Source of the DNA: Ilex aquifolium
Taxonomy: Eukaryota; Streptophyta; Magnoliopsida; Aquifoliales; Aquifoliaceae
Assembly: GCA_951799425.1 (NCBI GenBank)
Contig: OX637402.1
Span: forward strand, 29,728,492 to 29,792,491
Reading direction: 5' to 3'
DNA: 64,000 nt
Shown: positions 10,913 through 22,524 of the stretch, piece after piece
Numbering within the stretch: position 1 is the stretch's first letter
Layout: every line of letters begins with the position of its first letter
The notes under the pieces: generated by a model
The model's database searches: none
What the model was told of the DNA's origin: nothing
Seen by the model: only the letters and a program-made list of their open reading frames with translations
Made by a program: the position numbers and the translations under genes

Positions 10913-11612
10913 TATTCCTTATGTTTATTTGGAATAAGATGTTACTTTATTTTCCATGTTATTTGAGTTTATCATGTCACACATTGGAATTATCATGGTT
11001 TATACAGTATGATTTTTTTAATAGTGTAGTGTTATCATCACATGTTCAATATGTGTTTCATGTTACTGTTAATGTTACTCCAATGTTACTAGTTAATGAT
11101 CATGTGGCGATGAAATAATGTTACTTTTTAACAAGTATTTTGTGTGATTGCTTACTTTGGAGAAATTTTAATCAATTTAATACACATGTTACTTTGTTGT
11201 TGATAATTTAGCATGAATAGTTTTCAACATTTTTACAAAGAAATTGTTCAAATTATTTCCATCCATGTGTATAACAACATTCACATTCCACTAACAACAT
11301 CATTCCAGCATTCTAGAAACATATAGACTGGCACAATTTTTATACATGTTACTGTTTGGGTTATTATTTCAATAAGAATGTGGACATAGTTTCCTTTGTT
11401 CGGCAAACATTCCATTAAAATCAAATATCAACCTGTCAACAATTACAATCAATTTCTAACCAAATATCAACCACCCAACAATTACAACCACTTTCTAGGG
11501 CAAATATCAACCACCAACCAATTACAACCAATTTATAACCTATCTAGCAATTAGTCTAACCAATCCTGCAATCAGCCTACAAATGAATAGCTACCATCCA
11601 CAACAGAACTGC
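10913..11612. other. Region between the two MULE genes
   Basis: AT-rich shared 3' ends of the convergent transposase and Ulp1-like genes. It contains six or so ATGTTACT motifs, for example at 11058-11095 and 11345, plus short repeated CAAATATCAACCACC words near 11400-11510. No gene seen. Confidence 0.6.
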
Positions 11613-12424
11613 CTATTTGTCATGGTATCTCTTTCTCAATCTTGATCTTGTCTTGTAGTCTTCAACAGTCCATGCATTCCTATGGTTTATGAAGGTAGAC
11701 ACCATATCGATCCGTAGAGCATTAAGTTGCGGTGGTTTCAATTTATCTTCTATGTACTGTCCACGAGCAAGCTGCTGCATTAAGTAACACACGTACAATC
11801 CGCAGTCGACCCTGCATTCATGATTTTTCGTTAATGATATTAAATTTCAAGACATTAAATGTACAATATTGGACATTATTTACATACGTGTCAGCTCGTT
11901 GTTGAGGACATTTCTCAAATGAAGATATTGGACACTTGATGTCTTGTGTACTGACAACAATGTCATCTTTTGTCTTCAATGACTTCCTTTGTCCTTCTTT
12001 TGATGCCGACTCCACATAGTCTTTCTGCCATATAATACAATGCTGTTAATTTTGTTAAACGACAATATATCAAACAATATGGGTTGTTCAGATTTTAATA
12101 ACTTATCAATATTTTTGCATCCTCGAAAAACTTGTCTATAATTCCACTTCGCGGTTTCAAAGAGTTGTAATGGATCCATTCCCCTGCTTCTGTATCTAGT
12201 ACAAGCAAGGTCCAGTGGAATGGCAGGGGCTGGGTGCCCTGTGCATCTGAATTCATTGGAAAAACTAGGAATGGACAAACTTTCCCCATGTTAAGGTTGT
12301 TGTCTATCTCAACCTGCCGTGATGGTTTTTGTTCCCCAATCGTTATGAATGTCTACATGTGAATCAATGGTAACCCATAAATTTTATATATATAACAATG
12401 TCAATATATAACAATATCACATAT

Positions 12425-12760
12425 GTTTTTTATACAGTAACATTCATGTTACTATATTAACATGGGGGATTCCATTCAATTCTAAGTAACACAAATGTTA
12501 CTGTGTTTGTGGTAGTATAGTAACATGCATGTTACTATACTCACTGTATCTGCTTCGCTATTCCAGTAACCAAGAAATTAATGTATATTACACAATCTCA
12601 CCCAGCACAGACTGTTTTATTACATATTACCATAGTAACACAATCACATCAGTGTTATAATAGTTTTATTCCTAGTAACCCGAATGTTACTGTATTAATG
12701 TTACTATAGTAACATGTATGTCACTATAGTAACATGCATGTTACTATACTCGTAAGTTTA
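12425..12760. repeat. AGTAACAT motif cluster with perfect palindromes
   Basis: Lies in the intron between exons 5 and 6 of the Ulp1-like gene. The motif AGTAACAT and its reverse complement ATGTTACT face each other. Two perfect palindromes centre on AACATG|CATGTT: 12514-12541 (28 bp) and 12725-12748 (24 bp). Confidence 0.85.
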
Positions 12761-14259
12761 TTCCAAAATTCCATCAATCAAGAATTCAAACATAAATCAA
12801 ACAAACTCACCCAGCAAAGACTGTTGAAAAAGAAACATTTGCAATTTGCTTCCTCCATCAGTATTTCACCCCAACAATCAATCACATGTGTGATGACACG
12901 ATTCTGTTAAATAACAAATATTAAAGTATTCCGAATTTTGTTTAAATTGAAAAGAGGCATGGTACATTACATTGTTGTGCAGCTCTTCCCCGTTCATGAA
13001 TTTCAACACATCATTAACATCAAGAATATTTCCATACTTTTTTCCACACCATAAGGTTGCCCTTTTAATTAAAAAATGTTAATGTTACTAACATAGAGAA
13101 TAAACAGTAATATATATAAGGTGTTTCATAATGGGGAATTAAGTTACTTACGTTTTTCCCTCAGCCTCATGCATTTGAACCAATTTGGCGTACTCATTTG
13201 GTGATAATTTTTTGCATGCCTTCCATCTTCTAGCTTCAACTCTTTTACTCTCTGGCTTTTCACTTGGCATTTTAATATCCAAATCTTCAACATCAATGTA
13301 GCTTTCTGATATCTTCTCCTTCCCTTTAACTTTGTCGACTTGATCCTGGATTTCAACTTGTTTCATTTTTTTCTTTCCTCCCTGTTTTTTCACAATATAC
13401 TCAAATTTGTCATCTATCTTTCTTTTTCTTTCTTTCCTTTTGATTTTTCTCACCATTGATGTCTGTTCAGCAGCTTCGGTGGGCTGAGGTTTTGGTGGAG
13501 TCCCTGTGAACCTTTGAGTAACGGCATGAACAGCCATATCAGCTACAGTATCATCTAGGGAATTGTTCTCTTCCTCTAATTCGTACACCCTTGATTTCAG
13601 TGTTTTAATTTGTTCCTCTTGTGTTTCTTTGTTTCTCTCCAAGAGATCAACCAAAACCCGCAATTCTGAAATTTGTTTTTCCCTGTCAACTAGTTTCACC
13701 GAATAGTCTTCAATGTCTTTCAAATCATCCTCCCTTTGGTTGCCCCCAAGATTCTTGATGACTGTTCTAAGTGCTTCGTTCTCAACAATCAACATTTGGA
13801 TGGTTAATTTTTGAACCCCATTCTCAGCAATCAATCCAGACTCACCTTCATTGTCATGGGAAGGCTGTTGTGATTTTTTCTCTCGAGGTTCCACTTCATC
13901 TGGTTCCAAAAATGCTGATTCTCTGATGACCACATCAACAAACGCATCAAATGGTTGGTTGTTATCATTCTCCTTTTGGACAGGATGATCGTTTGTTGGA
14001 ACTGAAACTGCATCAGCATTTTCAGGAACATCTTCATTAACCACAAGATGTTCATCAGCAGCCACATTAGGTTCATCACCTCCAAGTTCCAATTCTAAAT
14101 TTAAATCAGTCTTGCATGGAATAGTGTTTTGTTGTGGAACCTCCACTCTATGATGTACATCCTTGCCATTTTTTCGATTTTCTTTCCGTAATCTTTTTTC
14201 AGCAAGTGTTTTCTTAAGTCTCATTTGGACAACCTGACAACATCATTAGTAACATTTAA

Positions 14260-14680
14260 AAAATGTATTCAATAATTGTTCACATTTAATCGAATCAAAT
14301 GATTGTGCATTACACAGTAACATACAAAGTAACATGCATTTTACTACAGTAACATTCACAGTAACATAATATTTTTAAAATATTATCATCCATAGTAACA
14401 TCAAGTTGAAATAGTAACACTGTCATGCAATTAACCAATATGTACCCAATAAAAGCTCACCACTCATTTTTTAATCAAATGTCTGTGAGTTACACAGTAA
14501 CTTGCACAGTAACATTAATTACATAGTAACATTGGAGTCACATTTAGGTTTGTACTATTGACATCGACATTAACAACAATTTTTGATAGTAACATTGAAC
14601 TAACAAATTAACACTCCCATGCAATTAACAAATTGTCAAAATTATTAGAAATAAGATAACCCAAATTTTTAATAATACCT
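14260..14680. repeat. AGTAACAT-rich intron
   Basis: The intron before exon 3 of the Ulp1-like gene holds about ten copies of AGTAACA/AGTAACT words in the same orientation. The neighbouring exons hold almost none. Confidence 0.7.
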
Positions 14681-15570
14681 CATCATCTGTGATGTCGGCG
14701 AGTGTATTTTGTCCGAGATACATCCATAGCTTTCTTAAATCTCATTTCATCCAACGAGGGAAAGCATCCGCATTGTCGGCCACAACAATAGATGTGTGTT
14801 CACATATCAAATACTGCAAATTAAGTTTAGTTACATTATTCTGAACATATATTGTTTAAGGATTTTTAAAATCACTTAATAAAAAATAACAATGAAAAAT
14901 TTACAGGTAACAGTACTACACAACCGGTTACTGCACTCGGTGTGTCAATCTTCAACCGTATAGAATTAATGATTGCATCAATTGTTGCTTGACACCAGTC
15001 ATATCTTTTGATTTCATCTAAATTCTCAATATATGAGACATACCCCCACCCAATTGTTTGACCCATATTTGTAATCAGCAATGTCACTAAGACATATAAT
15101 GAGAATAACCTAGCAAAGTCTTCACAATCATCCTTATCATCACTCATGGCAGCATCCTCCAATTTGCTTTTTATAATTGGTGCATTCAATCTTTTAGTGT
15201 TATTGAATATCCTCCTTACAAAATCTGACAGTTTCTTTGCACTTTGGGGGGATAAAATTGGATCCACACCATTTTCTATACCAAAAATGAGGGATACATC
15301 ACTCTTCCGTATCTTTAAATGTTTCCCACCAATTCTAAAACTTGATGTGTCAACATCAAATGTGTTAATGATGTCCACAATAATTTTGTCATTCTTCTTG
15401 AACCATTCCTTATCAACTTCATATTTTGATATTGCCTGATACAAATTCCAAAATGGGGTTCTCCTCAACTGTTCTTCGTGAACATCTTTGATGTTTAATT
15501 CACTAATAACCTTCACCAATGACAGTAAGTTGGACCTGAATTGGTGAAATGATGATGTTTTTGGAGCCAT

Positions 15571-17049
15571 CAACCTATAATATAACAGTAACATATAAAT
15601 AACTGTGTAGAATATATTAACATTACACCAATTCACTAGACTTAATGGATATACAACAATTAACCAAATAATTTGTTCAAAATTAAAATAAAGAGTAACA
15701 CCAATTTAGATTGTTTAAACACAATAACAACATCCTACGAGTGATTCTATTGCAAATTCATTGAGTACCCATTTTACATTTAAAATCAATAACAACCCCT
15801 ACACTCAAATTCCATAAACTATGTAACATGTACAGTAACATACTCCAGTGTAAGATGTACAGTTCCATAAACTATGTAAAGTGCTCTCACAGTAACATTA
15901 GAAAATAAAAAAAAAACCAAACCAATCAATTTCCAATGTATAACACAAAGCAAAAAAAAAAAAACAAAATCATAATTCCCAAAGCTGTTATATATTAACA
16001 AAAAAATCTCAAATTGATCATAGTAACACTAACAAATAAACTGAATCATAATACAAACAAACACAATTCAGTACATTCATTTTTGAATATACGATTGATT
16101 CCATTTCAAATTCAATGAGTTCACATTATACATTTAAAATCAAACAACAATCCCTACACTTAAATTCAATGCACATTAACATGTTTACAGTAACATCAAC
16201 ATGTTAGTAACATCTACAGTATCCAAGCACATCCATACATTGAAAATATTAAGTCATTTTCTTATTTATCACACAGTAACCTGTGGAGTTTGAATGTACT
16301 CTTGAACCAGTGTTTCTTTATTTTATTGAACAACCAAGAAAGTAACAAAAAAATTCACACATCTAATTATATAACAAAATGATTAAGTAACAGTAACATG
16401 ATCAAATCCATCCCCATTGCCATATTGTGCACATTCCTCTCTCACAGTAACATTCGAAATTCCAAAGAAATCACATAAATCTATTTACAATCTATAACAC
16501 AATGAAAACAAAAATCTTAATACCAAACTCTTTTATACAGTAAAACAAAATAACAATTTTACTTTCGAAAACTTTTTAAAAAAAAAAATTCCAAAATCTT
16601 TACGATATAGGGTGTAAATGTTGTGTTAAAACCCTAAAACAAACATCAAAGTTCATTATAAATCAAATACCTCTCAAATTTTTGAAGAATCCAAAAGATC
16701 TCTGAAGCTTTCAACAATGGCGACACCAACTGAAGCTTTTCGGCAATGGCATTTGACAACTAAAATCGATTTTCGGTTTGAATCAAGTTTGAAATTTGAA
16801 TGCCAAGAGTAACATGAGAATTTGCCAATGGTGTCCACAGGAACCTTGAATGGTAAAACAGAGTCTTTGTTGTAGTTTAATGTAATGGGTTTTGAATTTT
16901 GAATATCAATGGAGTCAGTTGTGATTTTGAGTCATCGGTTACTGGATATTGGAGAAGGAAAGAAGTTGAAGTAAAAGAGAATCTCCGGATTTGAAGCCGC
17001 TATAGAAGGGAGAGATGTCTCTGTGTAACCGTCAATGAAGAAGACAGAG
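15571..17049. other. 5' region of the Ulp1-like gene and right arm of the MULE
   Basis: Non-coding, A-rich, with many AGTAACAT motifs (for example 15834, 15892, 16188, 16446). Approximate repeats of a CATTTCAAATTCAATGAG-like segment occur near 15750 and 16100. An acceptor-like TTATATTATAG lies just upstream of the start codon at 15570, which suggests a 5' UTR intron. A short + strand frame at 16717 (31 codons) has no support. Confidence 0.55.
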
Positions 17050-17192
17050 AGTTTAACGACGTTAAGGGTTTTTTTAAGGGGTAGGGGTACAATGGTAAAC
17101 ATGGTAAAAAGTGGACTTAAAACCCTATAAGTTTCCTTGATGGACTTATCTCCAAATAAGTCCATCTAGGGGGACCGGCCTCCAAATTTCCC
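17050..17192 (-). repeat. MULE right terminal inverted repeat
   Basis: Its reverse complement begins GGGAAATTTGGAGGCCGG and then matches the left TIR. It is followed directly by the TATTTTTAT target duplication at 17193-17201. Confidence 0.9.
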
Positions 17193-17431
17193 TATTTTTA
17201 TATAGCATGTTAAAAAGTAACATGACTATCTAAAAGTTTTGTAAAAATTGAGATTTACATAATATGCTAGAAGTTAGTTTGTTATTTAAGTATTGAGGGA
17301 TATAATAGTAATTTGAATATTTAAATACAGGACATGTTAGCCTTTATAGTTTTTTATAAGGGCAAAATAGTGAATCAAATTTTTTTCATGCAAGGTATTT
17401 TTTATTAGTAATATAGATATAGATATAGATA

Positions 17432-18740
17432 TGGGTTAATTGTAAAATGCAACTTTGAATTATTGGTCTTGTTTCAATCCATTCAATCAGATTTTAATAT
17501 TCACAATTTACCCCTTCAATCTCCATGGACTAAATTAATTGATAATTGAATAGCCTCCTTGAACTATAGGTCTTGTTTCAATCCATCCCATCAGGTTTGA
17601 ATTTTCACAATTTACCCCCTACAATCTCTATGGGTGTGTTTGGATAATCGGCATGGATAGAAATGGATTGGATTTTTTGTATCCTAACCCATCCCACCCA
17701 AACCCACTCAGGCACTTAAATGGATGGGTTATGTAAGCCATCCAACCCAAGCCATTGTTTGGCAAAGAACAATTGAATTGGATGGACTTCACCTTGGCTT
17801 TTATAGACATTTACCATTATACCCACGAAGACCACCACCACCGCCACAACAGAAACACCGAAGACCACCACCACTGCCACAACAGAAACGTCACCAACAC
17901 CACCACCACCACCATCACCACAAAATCAACCAGGCAGAGAGGAGAATTAGGGTTTCAAAATTAACCACCATCACATCAGATCTGAGAGAGAGAGAAATTA
18001 GGGTTCAAAATCATCCACCATCGTGGTGGTGCGGGTGACTGTGAACGATCGAGGTTAGGGGTGGTGCAGGTGAAGTTCTCTTTTTCATTTGGTCTACTCA
18101 GGCACCCAAACCCATCCCAACAGAAACGCTGGGCTTGGGCATCGTCGCCTTCACAAAGAGATTGATCTCTTGACCTTGATAATCCATCCCAACAGAGGTG
18201 ATTGATCTCTTGACCTTGATAATCCGAAGGCAAGAGCTGGTACATCATCTGTAGGAAACGAACATGGCAATCTCTGTCGAACAACTCTGAAGTTGAATCT
18301 GATGAGCTCCGGAGTGATTGATCCATTGAAGATGATTCGAATTCTATGAGAGAGAGAGACAAAGAGGAGACGAGACAAAGAGCGAGAGATGGGATTCGAT
18401 TCGTCGCCTTCACAAAGCGAGACAGAGAGCTAGTGGGTAAATATGTCATTACTCCACCTTAACCCGTCGGCTGGGATTGAAACCCATGGGGGAGGTGGGT
18501 TAATTTTAACCCATGTAGCAGGGTTAAAAATTACTGTAGCATCCGAGTCAAGGATAGACCCGAGATTTATATCCTGGCTCATTTTTTGCTTCCCAAACAA
18601 AGGATTTGTGGGACCTACTGCCTTATTATCCTATTTTTATGGTGTTAACCCACCTTAAACCACTACCCAAACACACCCTATAGACTAAATTAATTGATAA
18701 ATTAAATAGAGAATTGTAAAATTACTATTGTTTAGAACTA
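17432..18740. mobile_element. Truncated MULE-type MITE, interrupted by a Harbinger element
   Basis: Starts GGGTTAATTGTAAAATGC and carries two copies of a GGTCTTGTTTCAATCC segment (near 17465 and 17567). It belongs to the same family as 21976-22333 by sequence. After the inserted element the left-arm sequence resumes (ACTAAATTAATTGATAAATT), then fades. The right terminus is not seen. Confidence 0.6.
17632..18678. mobile_element. PIF/Harbinger-type non-autonomous element, 1047 bp
   Basis: Ends GGGTGTGTTTGG and CCAAACACACCC are exact inverted repeats. The 3-bp duplication TAT flanks both sides (17629-17631, 18679-18681). It sits inside the MITE at 17432-18740. The interior holds CCACCA triplet runs and a short duplication of GATCTCTTGACCTTGATAAT (near 18164 and 18204). 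No transposase; open frames inside are low-complexity. Confidence 0.75.
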
Positions 18741-21700
18741 ACTTAAATATGTAGTTTTTAAGGGTTTTGAAATAAAATAAGTCAAGTCTGTTTGGACATT
18801 ATCTTTTTTACCAGCTTATGCAACAATTTTTTTGACCCAAAAGACTTATTTAGGTTTATTCAAGAAACTAATTTTATGAGCTTTTCTTCTGGCTTTTTAG
18901 AGTTTTGTCACGAGTCTCTGGTAATTTTTTAGTTTATTATATTCATAAAATATTATTAGTGATGTAAACAAATTTAAAATTCATATTTTGAGAATTATTA
19001 TGTATAATCTATACATATATGTAATTACTTTTTTTATTTGGACACAAAAAAAAGCTAAAAATTCACTTCAAACGGACTTTTCCAATTTTTTCATCTTTTT
19101 AAAAAACACCCTAAACGATTTTGTGGGACTTTTTTAACTCTGATTTTTTTGTGAAAATTTTTAAACCGTAACTTTTCACCTAAAAAAGTCAACTCCAAAC
19201 ATACATTATATACAATCAATAGTTAAAAATAAATCAAACTAAAATCTATGACAACAAATTATTTCAGTATGGTGCCATATTTTTTTTCTTTTTTCAGGAT
19301 TATCGTAGACTTATTATCCCCAACAGGGCCAATACTAAAGAAATCTAGCTGACGTGGTGGCGCAAAGTTGCCTACAAACTTTAGGTTGCCCATAATCCAC
19401 GACGAGACAATTAGTATTGAGTTCTTAGGTGATGAAAGACTAAGCAAACAATAAAGAGTGTGATTTTGGTCACTGCTAATAACTTGTAGAAACACTAAGC
19501 AACGCAAGTGATAATAAATTTACTTGTCAGTGATTAACGGTTGATCTAATCGTCACCCTGTTGTTGAACTTTAAGGTTGTAAATTCGAATTTTCGTTATC
19601 CTTTTCGCTATAATAATATCTTACCAAAAACAAAACAAACTTAGTTGCTAATGTGATTTCTATATAGCATGATTAAGTTCGTTTTGGACTCAATTTGAGT
19701 TCAGGCATGAGTAAATCCATGAATTTACGACAATAACATTTAAACCCACATTCAGTTAATCGATTAAAATTAGACGTTTTCTTCATTTAATCAAGGGTAA
19801 TATTTAGTTATTTCCATTATAATAATTTTTTGTACATTATATTATAAATTAATCGAGTTTAATGGCACGGTACTCGAATGGGGCATATGTTTTCATTTTG
19901 GGTTATTTTAAGCATAAATTCCTTCGAATTCATCCTTGATTAGAAAAATATGTCATGGTTTTTATTCGCCACAATCCAACTTCAATTCTCTCCCCTCTAT
20001 TATTATGAGCATGTCAATCAAAAAGGATTTGATTCTATTCAGATATTTTTATTTTGTTTTTTGTTTTTTTCATATTCCATCACTAAACATGAATTTAAGT
20101 GAAATCCATTATATTTGCATGTTAACAAATTTACTCTGTAATATTAAAAAATTACGAGCATTAATTGTAAAATATTTATATTTTAATTAGTAATTTATTT
20201 TTTCTTCTCTTTTCTTTAATTACGTAATTTAAAATTAAAGTGAACAACAAAAATATAAATGGATCGCATGGATTATTGAGAAGTATGTTAATTGAATTAT
20301 CTATCCTTGGGTGTTGTGCAACAGAGAAGATGATTTTTTTAGCGGGAAAAAAATTGAGATGTATTTTTTTACCATTGGATTAAAATAAATAAAAATTTCG
20401 TTATTTTGTTTTATAAGTTGAAAATTTAACTTTTTCTTCAAAATAATACATAATCGACAAGAATTTAACAAAAAAAATAGGTTCATATGAATAACTAAAT
20501 TGTGGTATAACGACTTTGACATGTCATGTGAGTTGTTTCAAATGCATAACTACTTTGGAACTTTCACAAAATATTATAGGAAAACTTTGAAAAAACCAAG
20601 GCATACCTTAGAATTATGAAGCAGGGCAGGGGCAATCAGGTAATTGCAGTGAACAAGTCCAAAGGGATCGTCAATGGAGAAAGGTCTGCATCAAGATAGA
20701 AAAAGAGTAATCACTTACTTATTTGGAAGGACTTCTATTTACCTAAGCAAGCTTAATCACTTTATTGTCCTCCCCTCCCCCCCCTTTAATTTTGATTGGT
20801 ACACCAACACATTCTATCTCATCACAAATATGAAGTTGCCATCACCAGAGAGTGACTCATGGTTTTTTGGATCACCCACAAAATTGTCCTATGTGTTTCA
20901 TGTATTACCAGTCTCATTACTTAAGTATCTAGATATTTATAAAATGTCGGAGAAATGTTTGAACTGAGGAGTTCAAGGCTGGTGGGTACTAATTTTGTGA
21001 GTGTGTGACGGAGAAGACGGTCTCATGAGGTGGAGCCTGGCGGCTCTGCTTGATGCTACACTAGAATCAAAAAAATAAAAAGACAGCTAGAAAATGAATA
21101 ATGGTGGTGGTGGTGGTGGTGGTGGTGGTGGTGGTGGGTATTGAACTGAAGAGTTTTAAACATTAAGTGGTATTATCAAAGAACATTGTATACACTAGAT
21201 TAATTTAATTATCTATTTGAAAATTAAAACCTTAATAGAATGGATTAGTAGTCAATTGTCTAAACAATATAGTAAAAGCTAGATGAATAAGATATACTAT
21301 GGGTGCAAACCAAACCAAACCAAACCAAAAACATCTACAACCTATAGGAGGAGATGAATTAACACCAACACCCCTCCTTCTTATTCCTGTGTACTAGTAC
21401 TAGATTGAGAGCCCAATGGATTGTGAAATTCAAATTCTAGTATCTGATACTTAACAATCTAAAACCGAAAGAACCTATGTGCACAATGAACCCTTAAACA
21501 TCAGCTTACAAAATTTAACACAAAAAAAAAAACCCCAAGAACTCATACACAAATAACCGAGTCTATACCGACCGTTGTGGAACACATAAGATCAAAACAT
21601 AGTACTACGATTCTGCAATTGACATCTGCGACAACGTATTTTAATAACATTGGCCAGACACAAAAGGTCAAAACATACCGAAAATGTCATTTTTTTTGGT

Positions 21701-21966
21701 GAAAACAACCAAAAAATTATAGTTCATGTTGTATCTATTTCTACACTCGACATGATACTTAGCTCAAATACAAAACAATTTCAATCTAAGAGTAAAACCC
21801 ACCTTAAAATACCCATTTGTGAAGAAAGAGCACTCTAGATCTTACATCCACATCGACAAAACCTATATTTCATCTATGTGTATCACTTAGAAGTGTAACT
21901 TGATCAAAATGTGTAAAAGTTGAGGGGCCAACTTTAGGTTATTGCAAATTCTTTTTGGTCATTTCA
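18741..21966. other. AT-rich intergenic region, no gene
   Basis: Nothing recognised as a gene. A weak inverted pair (GTCTGTTTGGA near 18787, TCCAAACATAC near 19192) may mark another decayed TIR element. A GGT triplet run lies at 21099-21137. Short open frames have no domain or codon pattern. Confidence 0.5.
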
Positions 21967-21975
21967 TTATTATAT

Positions 21976-22333
21976 GAGATAATTACAAAATGTCTCCTTG
22001 AACTATGGGCCTTATTTCAATCCACTCTATAGGTTTTAAGTTTCAAAAATTTACCCCCTTCAAATTCTCCATGGACTGATAAATTGAACAGAAATTGTGA
22101 AATTACTATTGTACCCTTAATTGTGAAATTAATTGATTGTATTTTTGTTGAATTTCAGATCATATGAGATTATTGTTACTAATTTCCGTTACATTTGATA
22201 GTGGGTAACTAACTGTAAAAGTCAATTGAATTTTTTTTTTTAACTTGGAAGGGGTAAATTATTGAAATTCAAAACATGAGGGCGTTGATTAAAATAAGAC
22301 TCATAGTTTAAGGGTTCATTCTATAATTAACCC
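21976..22333. mobile_element. MULE-type MITE, 358 bp
   Basis: Exact 9-bp target duplication TTATTATAT at 21967-21975 and 22334-22342. Ends GAGATAATTACA and TATAATTAACCC are inverted repeats that continue inward through AACTATGGGCCTTATTTCAA. Lies about 190 bp upstream of the RBR ligase start. Confidence 0.85.
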
Positions 22334-22524
22334 TTATTATATTTTGTATCTTTATAAGGATTTGATGGTAATTACGTAAAAGATAAGCGCAAAAAGTCAA
22401 AAACAACCGAAGTGCCCACCCAAACACGCACTTCACAATTGCATTTGTGCGGTTGAAGGCTTTTAAGTCATTATTTTACGCGTTCCTTCCACCTCCTCTG
22501 CCTCTAATCGCCTTCCTCGGCGAG

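Larger units (their letters stand above)
11613..15570 (-). pseudogene. Ulp1-like C48 cysteine protease gene of the MULE, one in-frame stop
   Basis: Relative of SUMO proteases. Eight GT-AG exons fit one frame of 882 codons: 15570-14905, 14813-14679, 14233-13152, 13061-12971, 12903-12811, 12352-12103, 12020-11888, 11811-11613. The N-terminal 220 residues resemble the plant domain that precedes Ulp1 in such proteins. Exon 3 encodes an acidic stretch, a coiled coil (about residues 445-495) and a Lys/Arg-rich nuclear-signal-like block. The C-terminal protease has His735 in FHWTLLVLD, Asn752 in HYNSL, and Gln/Cys820 in CPQQRADTVDCGLYVC. His-to-Asn spacing is 17, as between His and Asp in yeast Ulp1, but the acidic residue is Asn here. 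One stop, TGA at 14744-14742, replaces a likely Trp. The exon 7 start is the least certain site. Confidence 0.88.
7575..17192. mobile_element. Kaonashi-type MULE, 9.6 kb, with transposase and Ulp1-like gene
   Basis: A complete Mutator-like element. Both sides carry the same 9-bp target duplication TATTTTTAT (7566-7574 and 17193-17201). Long terminal inverted repeats share blocks such as GTCCCCCTAGATGGACTT and GAAACTTATA. Inside are a MURA-like transposase reading right and a SUMO-protease-like (C48) gene reading left, arranged tail to tail. MULEs that carry Ulp1-like genes are known from Arabidopsis as Kaonashi elements. Both genes remain readable apart from three in-frame stops, so the copy is probably young but not autonomous. 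It sits 43 bp beyond the chromovirus 3' LTR. Non-coding parts are loaded with ATGTTACT/AGTAACAT motifs. Confidence 0.93.

Noticed and set aside
16717-16812. 31-codon frame starting MATPTEAFRQW
   Set aside because: Too short, with no splice partner found; within the MULE right arm.
17724-18449. Frames of 104 and 157 residues
   Set aside because: Lie inside a Harbinger-type element and consist largely of CCA/CAC triplets.
19530-19620. Possible tRNA or SINE (GTAAATTCGAATTTTCG B-box-like)
   Set aside because: No A box at the right distance and no cloverleaf.
22447-22524. Extended N-terminus of the RBR ligase
   Set aside because: The frame is open, but it begins at GTG and has no ATG before 22525.
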